Shown here: one piece after another, positions 22,487 to 34,901 of the stretch
How the letters are laid out: each line of letters opens with the position of its first letter
Position numbering within the stretch: the stretch's first letter is position 1
Assembly (NCBI GenBank): GCA_000320605.2
Contig: KB445791.1
Location: 2,413,057 to 2,477,056 of the forward strand
DNA: 64,000 nucleotides
Source: Gelatoporia subvermispora B
Taxonomy: Eukaryota > Basidiomycota > Agaricomycetes > Polyporales > Gelatoporiaceae
Direction: 5' to 3'
Position numbers and translations under genes: made by a program
The notes under the pieces: model-generated
Told to the model about the DNA's origin: nothing
The model's database searches: none
Seen by the model: only the letters and a program-made list of their open reading frames with translations

Positions 22487-23379
22487 ATGCTCGTATCAAT
22501 GATCTCGCACTTGTTGAGGTGAGTGGGCGGTCCGGCTCGGAGCGTGGCGTTGCACATGCGCTGAATTTGGGTCACACGAAGTGCTTGGTTTGCCTTCTTG
22601 CTGCCTTGCTTTGCCACATGGAAGGCACTCGCCCACCGGCCGGTGTCTGAACCAGAATTGGAGCATTGGGCCAAGTACTGGACCGTCGTCGGAGCATTTA
22701 TTGCCTTCGAATACGTCGCGGAGTGGTTCATCAGCTGGTGAGTGGGAACACAGCTAACCTATATCTGGATCAACGCCAACATCCCTCTGCCAGGGTCCCC
22801 TTCTATTGGGAAACTAAGACTGTCTTCCTCTTGTTCTTGTCGTTACCTCAAACACAGGTAGGGCTCATGTCTGGCTTTACACTTCATCATCTGACGCTAT
22901 TCTAGGGGTCCACGTGGATCTTCCACACCTATTTACATCCCTACTTCGCGAAGAACGAGGCTAGCATCGATGCTGGCATCGCCGCGGCCCAAAGCAACGC
23001 TCTCACATTCGTCCAGACCCGACTGACAGCTCTCTGGCAGATCCTCTGGGATCTTGCCACGAAAGGTGCTCCTGCGGCGCAGGGCCAGGCGCAGGGCACC
23101 ATCACGAGTGGCGTCCGGGCCGCCCCCAACCCCTTGGACATGGCAAAGGGACTCTGGAACTCATTTGGCCCATCTGTTTTGGGGGCTTTCCAGCAGCCAC
23201 CGCGTGAGGTTCCGCCTCGCCCGTCACCGGCAGCGTCTTCAAGTTCCTTCCACATCAACTCATCCGCCGACATTCATTCGAGGGCCCAATCTGGGTTCGA
23301 TGTCGGCACGGATGAGTCGCGCCCGGCATCTTCACACTCGAGTATCCCTCCTGCATTCCCGGAGCCTCAATTCCACTAG
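22487..23379 (+). CDS. REEP/TB2-DP1-HVA22 family membrane-shaping protein
   Basis: Four exons: 22487-22518, 22582-22737, 22794-22857 and 22906-23379, all GT-AG and in phase, giving 241 residues. The core reads LLSAWFAFLLPCFATWKAL, EHWAKYWTVVGAFIAFEYV, ISWVPFYWETKTVFLLFL and TWIFHTYLHPYF, the hairpin-membrane signature shared by REEPs, plant HVA22 and yeast Yop1. These proteins bend tubular endoplasmic reticulum. A Pro/Ser-rich soluble tail of about 130 residues follows, longer than in Yop1, so this fits the REEP1-4-like branch. The first ATG at 22487 begins directly with the amphipathic start of the domain. Subfamily is uncertain. Confidence 0.88.
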
Positions 23380-23650
23380 ACATACGGCTGTCGCGACTCA
23401 TTCGTTGGTAATATTTCCTGTTACGAATGGGTTATCGAGCCTTGATTGGCGCATTTGGCAACACATGGTTCCATGCTTGCATCTCACATCGTGTGACACT
23501 TTAGATACGATTTACAAGGACTCGTAGATGGCTATTCATCAGACTTCAGACAGTGTAGCGCGGGAATTTGATTGGGATTCTGGGGAACTATCGTGCCACT
23601 ACTAACACTCGCGTGCCTGCGCGATTGCAATTCTAACGTCTCTTGTCAAT

Positions 23651-24491
23651 TCATTCGGCTTTCTTCACATAAGGAGCCCATTCTTTTGCCTCTTCCGAGT
23701 CGCCGAATAGCGCAGTCAGTTCCGGACGGGTCAAGAAGCCGTGGTCTTCCCAGGCAAATCCAGGAAATACGACCTCCGTAATCAAGCACCCTGTGTGTTC
23801 TTTAGCTGCGGACTCAGAGGCACTCGCCGCCGCGAGGTCGCTTGGAAGCAGGCGGGACATCTTCCATACTCCAGATGGGACCAATAGTTGCAGATGTTCG
23901 CCGTTCTGTATGTCTGCTCCCATGACCTAACGGAGTGGCGGATCAGCCGTCTACTCCTCTCGAAGACCGGGAATTTCACTCCCGGCCACTGGATGAACAC
24001 TAACCTTCTTCTCCACTTGGGGAGGTGTTCCGGGCGTAATCAAGACATACTCAGCCCGGCCTTGATGCAGGACATGCATCGTCTGTGAAGTTGATGATTA
24101 AGTGTGCTGCCCATACAATATACCATGAATTCGACTTACAGCTGATTTATTCAAGTGGAAAACGCCATTTGGCTCGTCTGGCGTCAGGAAGTAGTAAATT
24201 GACGTAGCCAGTGGACGCATGGCGCCATCTACTTCCGTGTGAGCGGCTGCATGCACAAAACAGTGAGATCACCAAATGAAGTACCTGCGAAGGGAGAAGG
24301 AACCTGGTCTGTCTGACGATCCGTCTCAGCAAAATATCCTATGACATCGTGCAGCAAAATTGTTAGTTATCGCTCAAGGAACGTGCTGAACAAGCCATAC
24401 CTCCCTCGGGATGCTTGATAAGCCCTAAGGTCTTTATAGCTACAGAATTCGGGATTGCGTAAGATCTAGGGCTCGTCGCAGTCGAGGACAT
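23651..24491 (-). CDS. Cupin-fold DUF985 protein
   Basis: Several short exons on the minus strand, starting MSSTATSPRSYAI at 24491. Recognisable parts are LIKHPEGGYFAET, TSIYYFLTPDEPNGVFHLNK, HVLHQGRAEYVLI, VPSGVWKMSRL and LITEVVFPGFAWEDHGFL. This order is that of the cupin_5/DUF985 family (RmlC-like beta barrel, as in yeast Yml079w). The glutamate and histidines of the barrel are present, but the family's reaction is not established, so none is assigned. It ends WAPYVKKAE. An in-frame ATG at 24575 gives a longer N-terminus that is not family-like. The gene is convergent with the REEP gene, about 270 bp apart. Confidence 0.85.
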
Positions 24492-24813
24492 GGTGGTAGC
24501 TGGGTAGACAATACCGCACTTATCTCTCATATTTATATGCGACCCGCGCGTCCGCCCCAGGGGTAGAGACGACAAAAGATGATCATTACTTCGCGCGACA
24601 AAAACCGGGTGTTTCAGTAGCAGTGATACCTACTTGGCGCTATGGCACCCGCCGTTCCTTCCTTCCTTCTACGTAATTTGTGCGCCACTTCGTAAATTGG
24701 AAGTCAGACCAGAGACCATAATCCGTGTTCGGGAGTGTACCCTAAAGATGATAGCATTTCTTGAACAAGTGGCATACTGATGTGCTCTGACCGTGCTAAA
24801 GACCTCAACTATG

Positions 24814-27800
24814 CTAAACAGGAGTCGTCCAGGGATAATGTACACTGTAGGCGTGATCCTTGACTGCCTGTGGCCAAGTCATGGCCCACATTGTCAGTCG
24901 GTAGCGAATGAGGGATCGCTGGCACTTACCTCGGCATTCGAAAAGCGCGCGTTGCACATGGTGGTATCGGTAACATACTGGCAGATATAAAAGGCCGTCT
25001 CCGTATGAATGAGTGAATGTTCGTCGAGATATGATAGAGCACTGGTAGACTGGTCTGGAGTCGCACCGCCAGGAAGCGGAGACCTGACGTCCGAAGGTGG
25101 CCGCCCAGCGTCGGTTGAGGGAAATTGTGCCAAATCAGTAATGTCGTCATGTTCGGGTATCAGTATAGGGTCGCTGTTCTGCTGTAACGCCAGTGCGTCT
25201 TCCACCTCAATGGTATCGGGCTCTTCCGACACGATACCGGCCAATTCCTCAATAGTGGCCTGAAGAGAGCCCACTCTTTCCTGCAAGTCTGCAACAGCGT
25301 CTCGAAGTGCTGCATTTTCTTCCCTGAGTTTCGGTTCATCCGCAGCTTGTCGCCTGATCTCGTCGTTGGTCCTCTCGTCCTTATCCTGCAGGACTTTGCA
25401 AAGCCCCTTCCAACGTTCCAACTCGCCCTGCAATCTCTGCACACGGGTCTCGTACATCTTCTTGACCATCGTAAGACCATCGGTGATTTGGGTTGACGCC
25501 ACGCTCATCTCTCTCTCCAGCTGGGCATTCCGCGCCCCAATCTCAGATGCATGAGCAGACGCTTTGCCGTACAGATCTCTGAACAGATCACGGTCACTCT
25601 CGGCATCGGCCTTGCGTCGTTCCACATCCTCGATTGCTTTCCGTTGTTCTTGTTGAGCAACCTCAGCCTGAGTCTTCTCGCGAGCCAGTGCTTGCCGCAG
25701 CTCTGCGAGTTCTGCTTCGAGTTGGCTATTGCGTGTCGTTGCATCAGCCAGAGCTTTGTTTCGAGTTTCGTGAAGCAAGGTGGTAGTAGAGATGTCCTCT
25801 GTGAGAGCGGCGTTTCGCCGGCGTAGCTCATCAGTTTCTTCGGCTTTCTGTAGGATCTCCTGTGCCTTCTCATTGAGAGCGTCCGTCAGGGCCTGGATAT
25901 GGGAGTTGTATTGCTATGACAATTCGGCTTCAGCTGCCGCGGCGTGTGCTGATAAATCCTGAAACCTAACCTGAGATTGACTATCAATGTCTGCACGTTG
26001 CGTAGACGATGTCGAAGGGAGCCCTTTCGCTGACTGTCCCATAACATCATGACTCTCTTCGGTCGCCAAAATCTGCGCTAAAATTAGTGAATGTATGATG
26101 GGAATGCTGAAAGACGAACATTGTGAATCTCATCTGAAGTCGGCTCGGTTGGAGCCATCTCATCATGACGATTCTTTTCAGCTTGAATGTACATATCGCG
26201 TTCCACAGGAGCAGGGGACTGGTCAGCCGAGGAACCTAAACCTCCATTAAAATCGATATAATCCTCTGCTAACTGATCCGCTAGCAGATGATCATCTCGC
26301 GAAAGACCAAGCTCATGCTGCAAACCTCCAGGCTGTTCTGCGACGCTTGCTGGCTTCCAGGCCTGGGTACCGGAGTGAGATTTAGATTTTGGAGGCGGCA
26401 GGGGCCGCCGAGACTGAGGCTGCCGTTCGCGTTGCCGGAACCGTGCAGCATCAGCCTCGGCTGCAAGAGCTTGCCCTCTGGCATGCAACGTCGCATCATC
26501 TCGACTGAAAGTGATCGCTCTACCTTTCCCCTTGATATCAACTACCTGCTTCGTCTTTTGAATGACGCGTTCGACTGCTCTTTGAGTGCCGTTTTCCGGA
26601 GAGCTGAATTGCTCAATGGAACTAGGAGGTGGCTCGAAGTCGGGGAGATGTGGCCGGAAGACGGATGGCGTCACGATAGGTATGGGACGCAGGGGTTTGC
26701 TTTTTTGGGGCCTGCTGAGATTGCCTTTCGGCTCTTCGCCGAGTGAGGGTTGATTGATAAGTGGGTGTCTGCCAGCTGTCTCTCCCTCTGTGTTATTTGC
26801 CGAGCGACGTTTCATTTTAGAGATAAATGACGACCCGCTCTTCACGGGTTGTGGATGGGCAGATCGCACGGGAGTTACGGGGAGGTTAGGAGTACCCAAA
26901 TGAGCATCCTGCACTGTCTCATTGTCCGGTGACGCCAGCAAGTCATCTCCAAGCTGAGTCTCCGGGACAAACCCTTCCATGCTGAATGTGTCCTCTAGAG
27001 CCAAGTGAATTTGCCCTGAGTCTGCATCAAGGTGACGATCACCCGGCTCGTCAGTCATACCGCCCTGATACTGCGCGAGACCGAGGGCCTCCTGCGTGTC
27101 TTCCTCTTCTTCTTGTCGAAGAAGACGTCGTGTCTGCGAGGAAATCACTGTGACATGGGAAGATTGTCGCAGCGGGGTTCTCGGAATAGGTTCCTGAGAC
27201 AGATTCACAGGTTTGGCCCTAGCGTCATGGCCATTGGGAAGCGCCGAACGAGGTGTTGCATCGGCTTCAAGCTCCTGACCTCTTGACCGCTCATTCCGTT
27301 TCCGCTTGACGCCGCGTGGAGGGCCAATCTTGAGTCCTGTCTCCCTCTGCTTCCCTTTACCTGCGACGCCAGAGCTCGAGAGGTCAAGCTCCTGTGTATG
27401 TCCGGATGGTCGGTCCACTAATTCCACATGGTTCACAACCGTCAGGAAACCCGTGCTTACGTTGGTATTGGGTGAATGTGCACTGGTTGGTGATACCGCA
27501 TGTGGTGTGGATCGGGATTCAGACCTCTGGACTATCTCCACAAACACCTTCTTCTTTTTCCGCGGTGGTGCCAGGTCTGTCGTATCCGCACCTGCAATGA
27601 TGAACAGCGGACCTTGTTTGGAGCCTGGTCACTATGTAGTATAAAGTGGTCACGTACCTGAATGAGGTCTGGGAGGGACAGAACGCGGGTTGCGACCAGG
27701 CTCATCTTCTACCACATGTGCGACGGAACGGGTCACTGACGGCCGATCGATTTGCCTACTTCCGGGGTTGGAAGGGCCAGATTTAGGAGTTACGGTCAAC

Positions 27801-28200
27801 TGCTTGGAAGATCTCGAGGACGAAGTCGCTGAGGACCGTGTCTTTCCTGATTGCAAAAGAAGGGCATGTGCAAGTTAGTGCCCACTATCTATGTTATGAG
27901 CGACGGCAACATACCTGTTGTTTTCTTGATTGTTCCCTTCTTCTTTCGTGCTTGCTTAATCTTCCAATCTCTGACTAGGATGTCCGTGCAGTCATGCTTG
28001 GGCACCCAACTGGGTGCCCATGGTTTGCCCGCCGTGTCCAAGCCCGCCCACTTCACCTTGTACCGCGTAGGTCTCTCATCCAAGATCTCAATGACTTCCC
28101 ACAAGGTCTCGTCGTCATCTTCCTGAGATATAAACTGGGTTTCATAAGGTGGAATCTCGAGTGAAGACTCGATGTCACCGTTCTCTTCGTCGGAGGCCAT
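24814..28200 (-). CDS. Chromodomain protein with coiled-coil C-terminus and C2H2-like end
   Basis: Begins MASDEENGD at 28200. A chromodomain follows at about residues 32-90: LWEVIEILDERPTRYKVKWAG then WAPSWVPKHDC, with the aromatic residues of a methyl-lysine cage partly conserved. A long disordered, basic and Ser/Pro-rich region comes next (exon around 26084-27547, including GVKRKRNERSR), then about 270 residues of coiled coil rich in Leu, Glu and Ala. The end has the pattern C-x8-C-x12-H-x4-H (ICQYVTDTTMC ... DHAYSVH), possibly a degenerate C2H2 finger split by an intron before the stop at 24814. An in-frame TAG at 25916-25914 must be spliced out if this is one gene. Probably a nuclear chromatin reader; the orthologue is unknown to me. 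Confidence 0.72.
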
Positions 28201-28472
28201 AAGGAGATCGAGCAGTGGTCGCGGCACCGGCGTGTGCCACTTGAGCGCTTGTGCCACAGACGATCATGGTCAAGTTGGATCTTGACTGGCTTAGCTAACA
28301 TATTCTCACGCATGCCACAAGCTATCGACCATCAGTTTCTTGGCCACCGCAAACTTGTTCGCCGAACGACCTTCGAACTCACAAACTTCAGCACTACTTG
28401 ACCGAGATTTTTCTAAAAACGGATATTCCAATAACTACATCTCCTTGTACTCTACACGTATTGTTACAACAA

Positions 28473-31400
28473 TCAGGCGGCGATCCTGTGCCTGCGGAAG
28501 CCCGCCTCCACGTCAATTGGGGTGTACTCTAGGATAACTCCCGAATCCTTGTAGCATTGGTTGATTCTCTTGGTGAATAAGTCCGTGATCCTCAGCAGCT
28601 CCTCCTCACACGCCTTCCAGACGCCCACAAGGGCCGAGCCTGGAGCAATTCCTGTGACGTTTGAGGCCTCTTCTGTGGCTGTCTTCTCAGACGATTCCGT
28701 GAAATGCTTCTCGACCCGCTTGAAAAGCACATCGATGTGCTTGCGTACATCTTTGGCAGTGTACTCTTTGAGAACCTTCTTCAGAGAGGACTTCGAATAG
28801 CTGCTGTTAGACGAAACTTCCGACGGTGCGGTAGTCTTCAGCAGCCTCTCCACGCCTTCGAAATAATCCTTAAAAAATTATCGTTAAATTCTATTTGTAC
28901 ATTAGGGTGTCCAATCTTACGATGATCTTGGAGAACGGTCGTCTAAGAACGATCTTGACGTAAGCGTTCAGGTTTTCCTCATAGATTGATTGCGCTCGTT
29001 TGAGGAAGCCAGCCACTGACCCAAGCTCAAGCTGCGAGATTTCGGCGACAAAATGGTGCATATTCTCTGAATAAGTGCATCAATACTCTCTTTGACGATC
29101 GAACTAGATAAAGGCATACCGATGAGAATGACGTGATAGTTGAGCTGGCCCTTGTCTTCCCCCTCTCCGTCTAACTTCGCCATCTGTTTAAGGGCGTCGA
29201 ACATGGCTGTCACGATCTTGTCATAGGCAGCGTCGACGTTGTGCCTAATCTCGAGTGTGTCCGCGCCAATAAGTTGACTCTCAACACGGCCGATGTACGT
29301 CGGGAAATACTTAATAAACGGCACAACACCTTGCCGTTTCTTGCTAGTGAGCTTGGTGTCTTCTATTGATTTTATCTGCTCAGTCTGAGTGAAGGATGTA
29401 TCAGAGGTTGTCACTGTCAGAGATCGCACAAGCTTACGACACGGCGCTCGAAAAGACTCTTCAGACGCATATGCTGTTTTTCCAGGACGCTAATCAGAAA
29501 AGCATTTCCTCTTTCCTCTGCCTCGGCCAAAAACTTCTCCAGACAGGCTACCATGCCTATGAGCTGACTATCACGGCCAATTACGTTCAATGACTTTGCA
29601 CGAGGAATAAGGCGCTCACATATGATCCTTGGTCAAGACTCCATCCAACCACCCTTTGATTTCTATAGGCAAAAACCCGAAAATCAGATCCATTGCACCA
29701 TGGACAAGCTTGTACGTCTGCTGACTAAGGCCAGCCGCTCGGGCAGCTTGGCGACGGAAGTAATTTTCGAGGCCCATGTAGTCAGCAAATGTAAGAGCAG
29801 CATCATTGATTTGAAGGAAGTCCGCAATGAAGTCCTCTTCTCGATAAATCGTCGACGCTATCTGTTCCAATACGAGCCCAAACGCCTGTAAAATCGTGTG
29901 AGTGGCATCTTAGCAAGGATCTCAGTAATCGTACATCAGACGGGCGCATATCACCATCTGCCTGTTCCCTCCTATTTCGTCGACTTTCTAGGGGAGAGCG
30001 CACAATCGTACCAGCACGGCGCACTCCCGATGAAGCTGCTTTGAACGTATTGTTGGCAGGGGCAGGGTTGCTGAAACCTATGGGAAAGGTTAGCAACTGG
30101 GGAATGTGCGAGACTTGACACGCGCCATCTATTTCCTCGTCGACTGGCTTCTTCATCACGTCGAAACAGGTGGCCAAGAGAGCTTTCACTTGTGTGCTGT
30201 GCAGAGAGCTTGCTGCCGAGAAGTAGGCCTAATTGAAGCAGTTAGCCATAGGTCGTATTTCGATGCAATGAAGGAGACGTACGGCGCAGAGTTTGCCGTA
30301 AATACTCTCCTCCATTTCTTTCAGATAGAGCATCAAACCGCTGTATTTTCCGAGATAGACCTCCATCTCCTTGTGATCCTTGATTGCTGGCCGCCCATTC
30401 GTACTCTTCACGATTCCACTTGAGTCCCCGAGAAGAAGTTTTGACTGAGTGAAATAATGTCAGGAAGTCGACATGTAAAATCGATCAAGTCCCATACCTG
30501 TGCTGTAAACATGATCGACAGGTAGTCCAGTAGTCGCTTACAGAATTGGACATTGTGCGTCCGGTACTCATCAAGACGCTCCATGGTCGCAGCCATGTCT
30601 AATTTGACACAGGTGAATCGCGCATTCGGGCGTGTCGAAATAAATCTGTACCTCGATCTCTACTCGCTTGCAGCGCCTTGTATAGCTCAGTCGCGGCTTC
30701 TTCCAGTCTCTGGATACTGGCGGGCTTCTCAAGTGACTCTTGAGTGAGAGCCAGAAGTGCATGTTTGTCAACTTGGACAGTTTGCTGTCATGAAATTAGT
30801 TGTGTCGAACAGACCAACCACGGTGATGTACACGTACCAGAAGATCTTCCAATTCGTCGAGCAGAGCCCGCTGGTTCTGAGTTTGCACCTGCAAGCCTCG
30901 GTTCTGGGACTGGATATATGCAATGTCGTCGCTAACAGCCTGGCTACGTTGTCAGAAAATTCTTGGCTGTAAATCTATACGAATTTTTGGGCACGCACGT
31001 TGAGATGAATTTTGTATGACGAAATGATACTGTCCATGCCATCCAACTCTGTGATAGCATCATCGAGATACTTCAAGACGAAGTTTATCCGATCATCGGA
31101 CTCGATGAAAGAATGAATATTTGCCTATCTCATACTTTAGCGTGGACAGCAATTAGCAGTGAAGATGATACTAACCTTCTCCAAAGCCATGAGTTCGTCG
31201 AGCAGGCGAGCTTCAATTTGATCAGCGGTGCCCGTGATTGACCTCCTCTCTATAATGTCATCGCTTGCCCACTCATAACCTTCGAGCATCTCTTCGACGC
31301 TAGCCAACATCGCTTCAGCGTTCTCGATTGCCTCTTCGCCAGTGTAACCTTCCGTGCCTTCTTCACCTTCACCGTGGATAACGAGATCACCGGCAAGTAG

Positions 31401-32783
31401 GCGATTCAGGGTAGCCTGATTCGCAGGATCGAAAAACGAAACTCGAGCATTATGGTCTCGCTTTGTCTGGCCACGATCACTGGGATGTATGCTAGATGAG
31501 CGAGATGAAGACTTCTTCGTAGAAATAGTAAGTTCCGTGGATATGACAGAAGGAATTGCTGTCTGCGGAGTCTGGGGGATCTCCGGAGCCTCTGTGTACG
31601 TCGATAGCGACGAAGCTTGCGACCAGGATGATGGAGACACGGAAGGCACGTCCAACGATGTCCGAAGACTCGAGGGTGTCTGAGCGTCTACTTTGGGCTC
31701 CGGAGGTATGCTGATAGGCGATGTTTGTGAAGCGGCTATGGATGGCTGTGATCCGCTGGAAAATACGATCGATGGAAGGACACTCGCTGCAGGAGGCGCA
31801 GGCCTGAGTACCGAGGGATCTACATTGGATGTTGAGTTTGACGGGTTACGTCCATGCCTAGGCCGCAGGGCAGCTGGCAGCGGAGGTCTGTCGGAGGACG
31901 GAGTATTGGGGCGAGAACGACTGCTTACAGCAGCAGCAGGAGCACGGGCAGAGACTTCAGGAGACTCAGACCGAACTGGTGTCTGCGCCCGTGATCGAGC
32001 GGGACTACGGGTCGGGGCCGGAGCCGGAGCGGGATAGCTAGCGTCGACTCTACCGTTCCGATAGGCGGACCCTTGACTGACTGACGGCCGCCGTGGAGCA
32101 GGTGTGTCAAGGGTAGTGCTATTTATTGGTGTCGTGGCTCTCTCCGTTCGCATAGGGATAGGTTGAGACACTTTGAGTACTGACCTCAATACCCGTCACA
32201 TGGCACAGAGAAAGAATATGCGTACTTGATGGAACCTCCGGTTCTGTTACCCCTATGAGCTGTAACGACGCGGTGCCTCCGCTCCCCTTTCGGAAGAGTT
32301 TGACTAGAGAGGAAATGAAGTTCGTTTGGTCTGCCTCAACCTCTGTCTGCCAACGATAGGTCCGAGCCATCGTAATCTTGAACGACGACGACTGTATAGA
32401 GATCGACGTTCAATTGGTAACACGACACTACCTAATTGGCGCACTAAGCGTACATTGAGAACTTCAACGCCACGCAGCTCCGTAAGCTTCCATGTCTTCC
32501 CAACCGAAAACGTGCCGTTGGAGTTAGACTTGGCTTTGTGTATGAAGCCACCCCCACGGGAAGTTGTCTCTGCCACCCTGTTAATGCCATCATAGAAGAC
32601 AGAAAAGCCTCAATAGCACATACGTGAAAGAATTATGTATCTGGGTTTCCTCCCGCCTTCATCCGCCGAAGCCTCTTCCCAAATCTTGACATGTGCGACG
32701 TAGCTCTCGTCATGTCCGGAAGCATTCAGTTTCGTGAACACAGAGGAGAGGATCCTTTGTTTGACGGACTCATAGTCCGTCAT
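28473..32783 (-). CDS. SEC3: Exocyst complex subunit Sec3
   Basis: Large multi-exon gene starting MTDYESVKQRILSS at 32783. The N-terminus contains the Sec3 PH-like PIP2-binding module: GKTWKLTELRGVEV and the MARTYRWQTEVEADQTNFISSL region. A Ser/Pro-rich linker of over 250 residues follows (31137-32189), then the coiled-coil and C-terminal Sec3 domain: LLDELMALEKANIHSFIESD, LQVQTQNQRALLDELEDLL, NVQFCKRLLDYL and KEMEVYLGKYSGLMLYLKEM. The end is VEAGFRRHRIAA. Sec3 marks sites of polarized secretion and tethers vesicles with Exo70 at the plasma membrane of the hyphal tip. Exon order and domain order agree with fungal Sec3. Several internal exon borders are not listed because I did not resolve them base by base. 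Confidence 0.88.
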
Positions 32784-33153
32784 CACAGGTAGCTTGCGTG
32801 ATCAGTATGCGAGTATTGACCTATATGAAACCGTCTGAAGTGCTGATAATGACACGCAAGTGGTCACGAAAGTGGCTGTCCTCCTCGTAGCATGGCGCTG
32901 CGGGCACGTGGCGTCGCGCACTCTCGTTATTCCTGCTTGTCCTTGTTGTTCAAAGGCCTTGACGCCCACGTCTTGCCCGATTTGTCCGATCAAACCTCCA
33001 TAGCACCGCGGATATATGAGCACAATTGGGGTAGCCGCAGAAGTTCGACCCTACTTTCTTGATTCGGGGAGTATGCTTGTGCAAGTGACCATTGGTCCAT
33101 TTCTCCCAGATGTATCAAGACCCTACGGCGTACATGAGCACAAGCCTGTCAAA
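32784..33153. other. Intergenic region between SEC3 start and glucosyltransferase end
   Basis: About 370 bp between the SEC3 start codon and the glucosyltransferase stop, both on the minus strand. It serves as SEC3 promoter. No other gene seen. Confidence 0.5.
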
Positions 33154-34682
33154 TCAGTCTTGTGCGATATCTAGCGGTTCATAGTAATCCGACTGTGGTT
33201 TAGTTCTTCCCGTCAACCACTCCCACAACGTGAAGTTCGAGTTTCCCACTCGCCGCACTTCTCCGTTGCGCAAGACCTCGTATCGCCTGCCTCTCCATTC
33301 AACTTCGTTCCCTAGAATGGCTAGCAGCCATATGGGCAGAGCCAGAAGTTCCCGCATGGACCACGCGCTAATGAACGATAGTCTTGAACCGGCTGGCACG
33401 GAATATCCCGCCAGTGAAGCGAAGACATCCAGGTCGACTATCAGCCATAGGGTGAAGTGTATTGACAAAAATAACCAATGAGGTACGCCGGCGAGATGAT
33501 GCAGAGCTAGTGACGTGAGTCCTCCCAGTAGAATAGACTCGGTGAGAGGTTCGACCATGGTGGCAGCGAAGACCATCCGCTTGCGCACTCGTACCCATCG
33601 TACGCGGCGCCAGACGTAGGCGCTCAGGGTCATGCTGCCCACAGCGTTCCTGGCGACGTCGCACGATAAGTCGTGACGCAATCCCAGCTCATGCCAGAGC
33701 GCTCCCGCAATCATGTTGTCTTCCGCAAGAAACCGCCCAAACGCTGCAAGTCCTCTTTCCCCTGGCAGCCCCTCTTGAGACGGTCTTGATGAAGACGGCT
33801 TAAGCGATCCGTCCACTCGCTCCAGGTCCGACCGTCTATACAAGTTCGATTTGCCGACGACACATGAGTCGATGGCGACAGCATTGATGGCAAGGTACAT
33901 CTTAGCATGGTTGGTGTTCAGAAAGGCTTCTTCGAGACGAGAGCCGAGTGCGTATTCTGTAGCCCAGGCAAATGGTACGTGGTGCACGAGCCCAATGCGA
34001 CGGGAGGATGGTTTCGAGTTGGGTGGACCAATGAGTGCATCAACGGAGCGTGCCAGGGTGCCAGGGACTACCATCACGTTGGAGTCAAGGACCCATAGAA
34101 TGTCGTGTTTGGCTTGTTTGTAGGCACACATCAGGTTGTTGACTTTGGGATTCACGCCAACGGTGTCCTCGCCTACTCATGCAGATCAGGTTGAGACGCT
34201 TCCAGATTCGAGCCAAGAGATCGACATGCCTATGATAACATGTGCGTCAACATTCGGATACTTTGAGATCAAATCCCTGACAACCCCAAGTGCCTGATCA
34301 TGTTCGTCTGCGACACAGAGGAAAATCTCAAAATTGGAGTATTCTTGCGTGAATGTCGACTCTAAGTTCTCGTAAAGATTTGTATCAAGACCCTTGAGAG
34401 GTCGCAATATCGAGACACCAGGTGCTGATGTTCGTGATGCGGAAGCAAGTGGAGATCGAGGCTGTAGTCTGTACCGTTTACGGCTATAGCACGAGCTGGA
34501 TTTCAGTTACACGCACAGAAGAGAGGTACGATAACATACGCTGCCCGACAGCCGAGGACACTTAATGACCATATGAACGTGTACCAAAGCAAGCATCCAC
34601 TGGAAAGAACTAGCTTTGGAAGAGCGAATTGGACATCATTTGAGCTGTATGTAGCAATGTTGCCGCTGAGTGGTTCCGACAT
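33154..34682 (-). CDS. Ceramide glucosyltransferase (GT21)
   Basis: Transfers glucose from UDP-glucose to ceramide, making glucosylceramide in the Golgi/ER membrane (family GT21). The N-terminus has one membrane segment (LVLSSGCLLWYTFIWSLSVL). Then come GVSILRPLKGLD, the D1 region FLCVADEHDQA, the D2 DxD-like motif ILWVLDSNV, the D3 region FLAEDNMIAGAL, and the (R/Q)xxRW motif in WRRVRWVRVR, all in family order. At least two hydrophobic segments follow. The preferred start is 34682 (MSEPLSG); an in-frame ATG at 34736 adds 18 residues. It is divergent from the Pof3/Dia2-like gene, about 220 bp away, so they share a short promoter. Confidence 0.9.
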
Positions 34683-34901
34683 GGACGTCGTGGCGAAGAG
34701 CAGCCGAGGGGTACCCCGGAACAAGCGGCCCGTCAATGAGCGCCTACTATCGTCACGGAGTCAAGCAACGTGACGCGACGCGTTCGCGCAGATTCGCGCG
34801 CGTCTGACACGGTCGGCAAGTTGCCACAGCCAAGCGCTAAGTACCCACACCAGCTGCTACATCCGCTATCTGTGCCTCGAGCCGCGATCTGAACCGCATC
34901 C

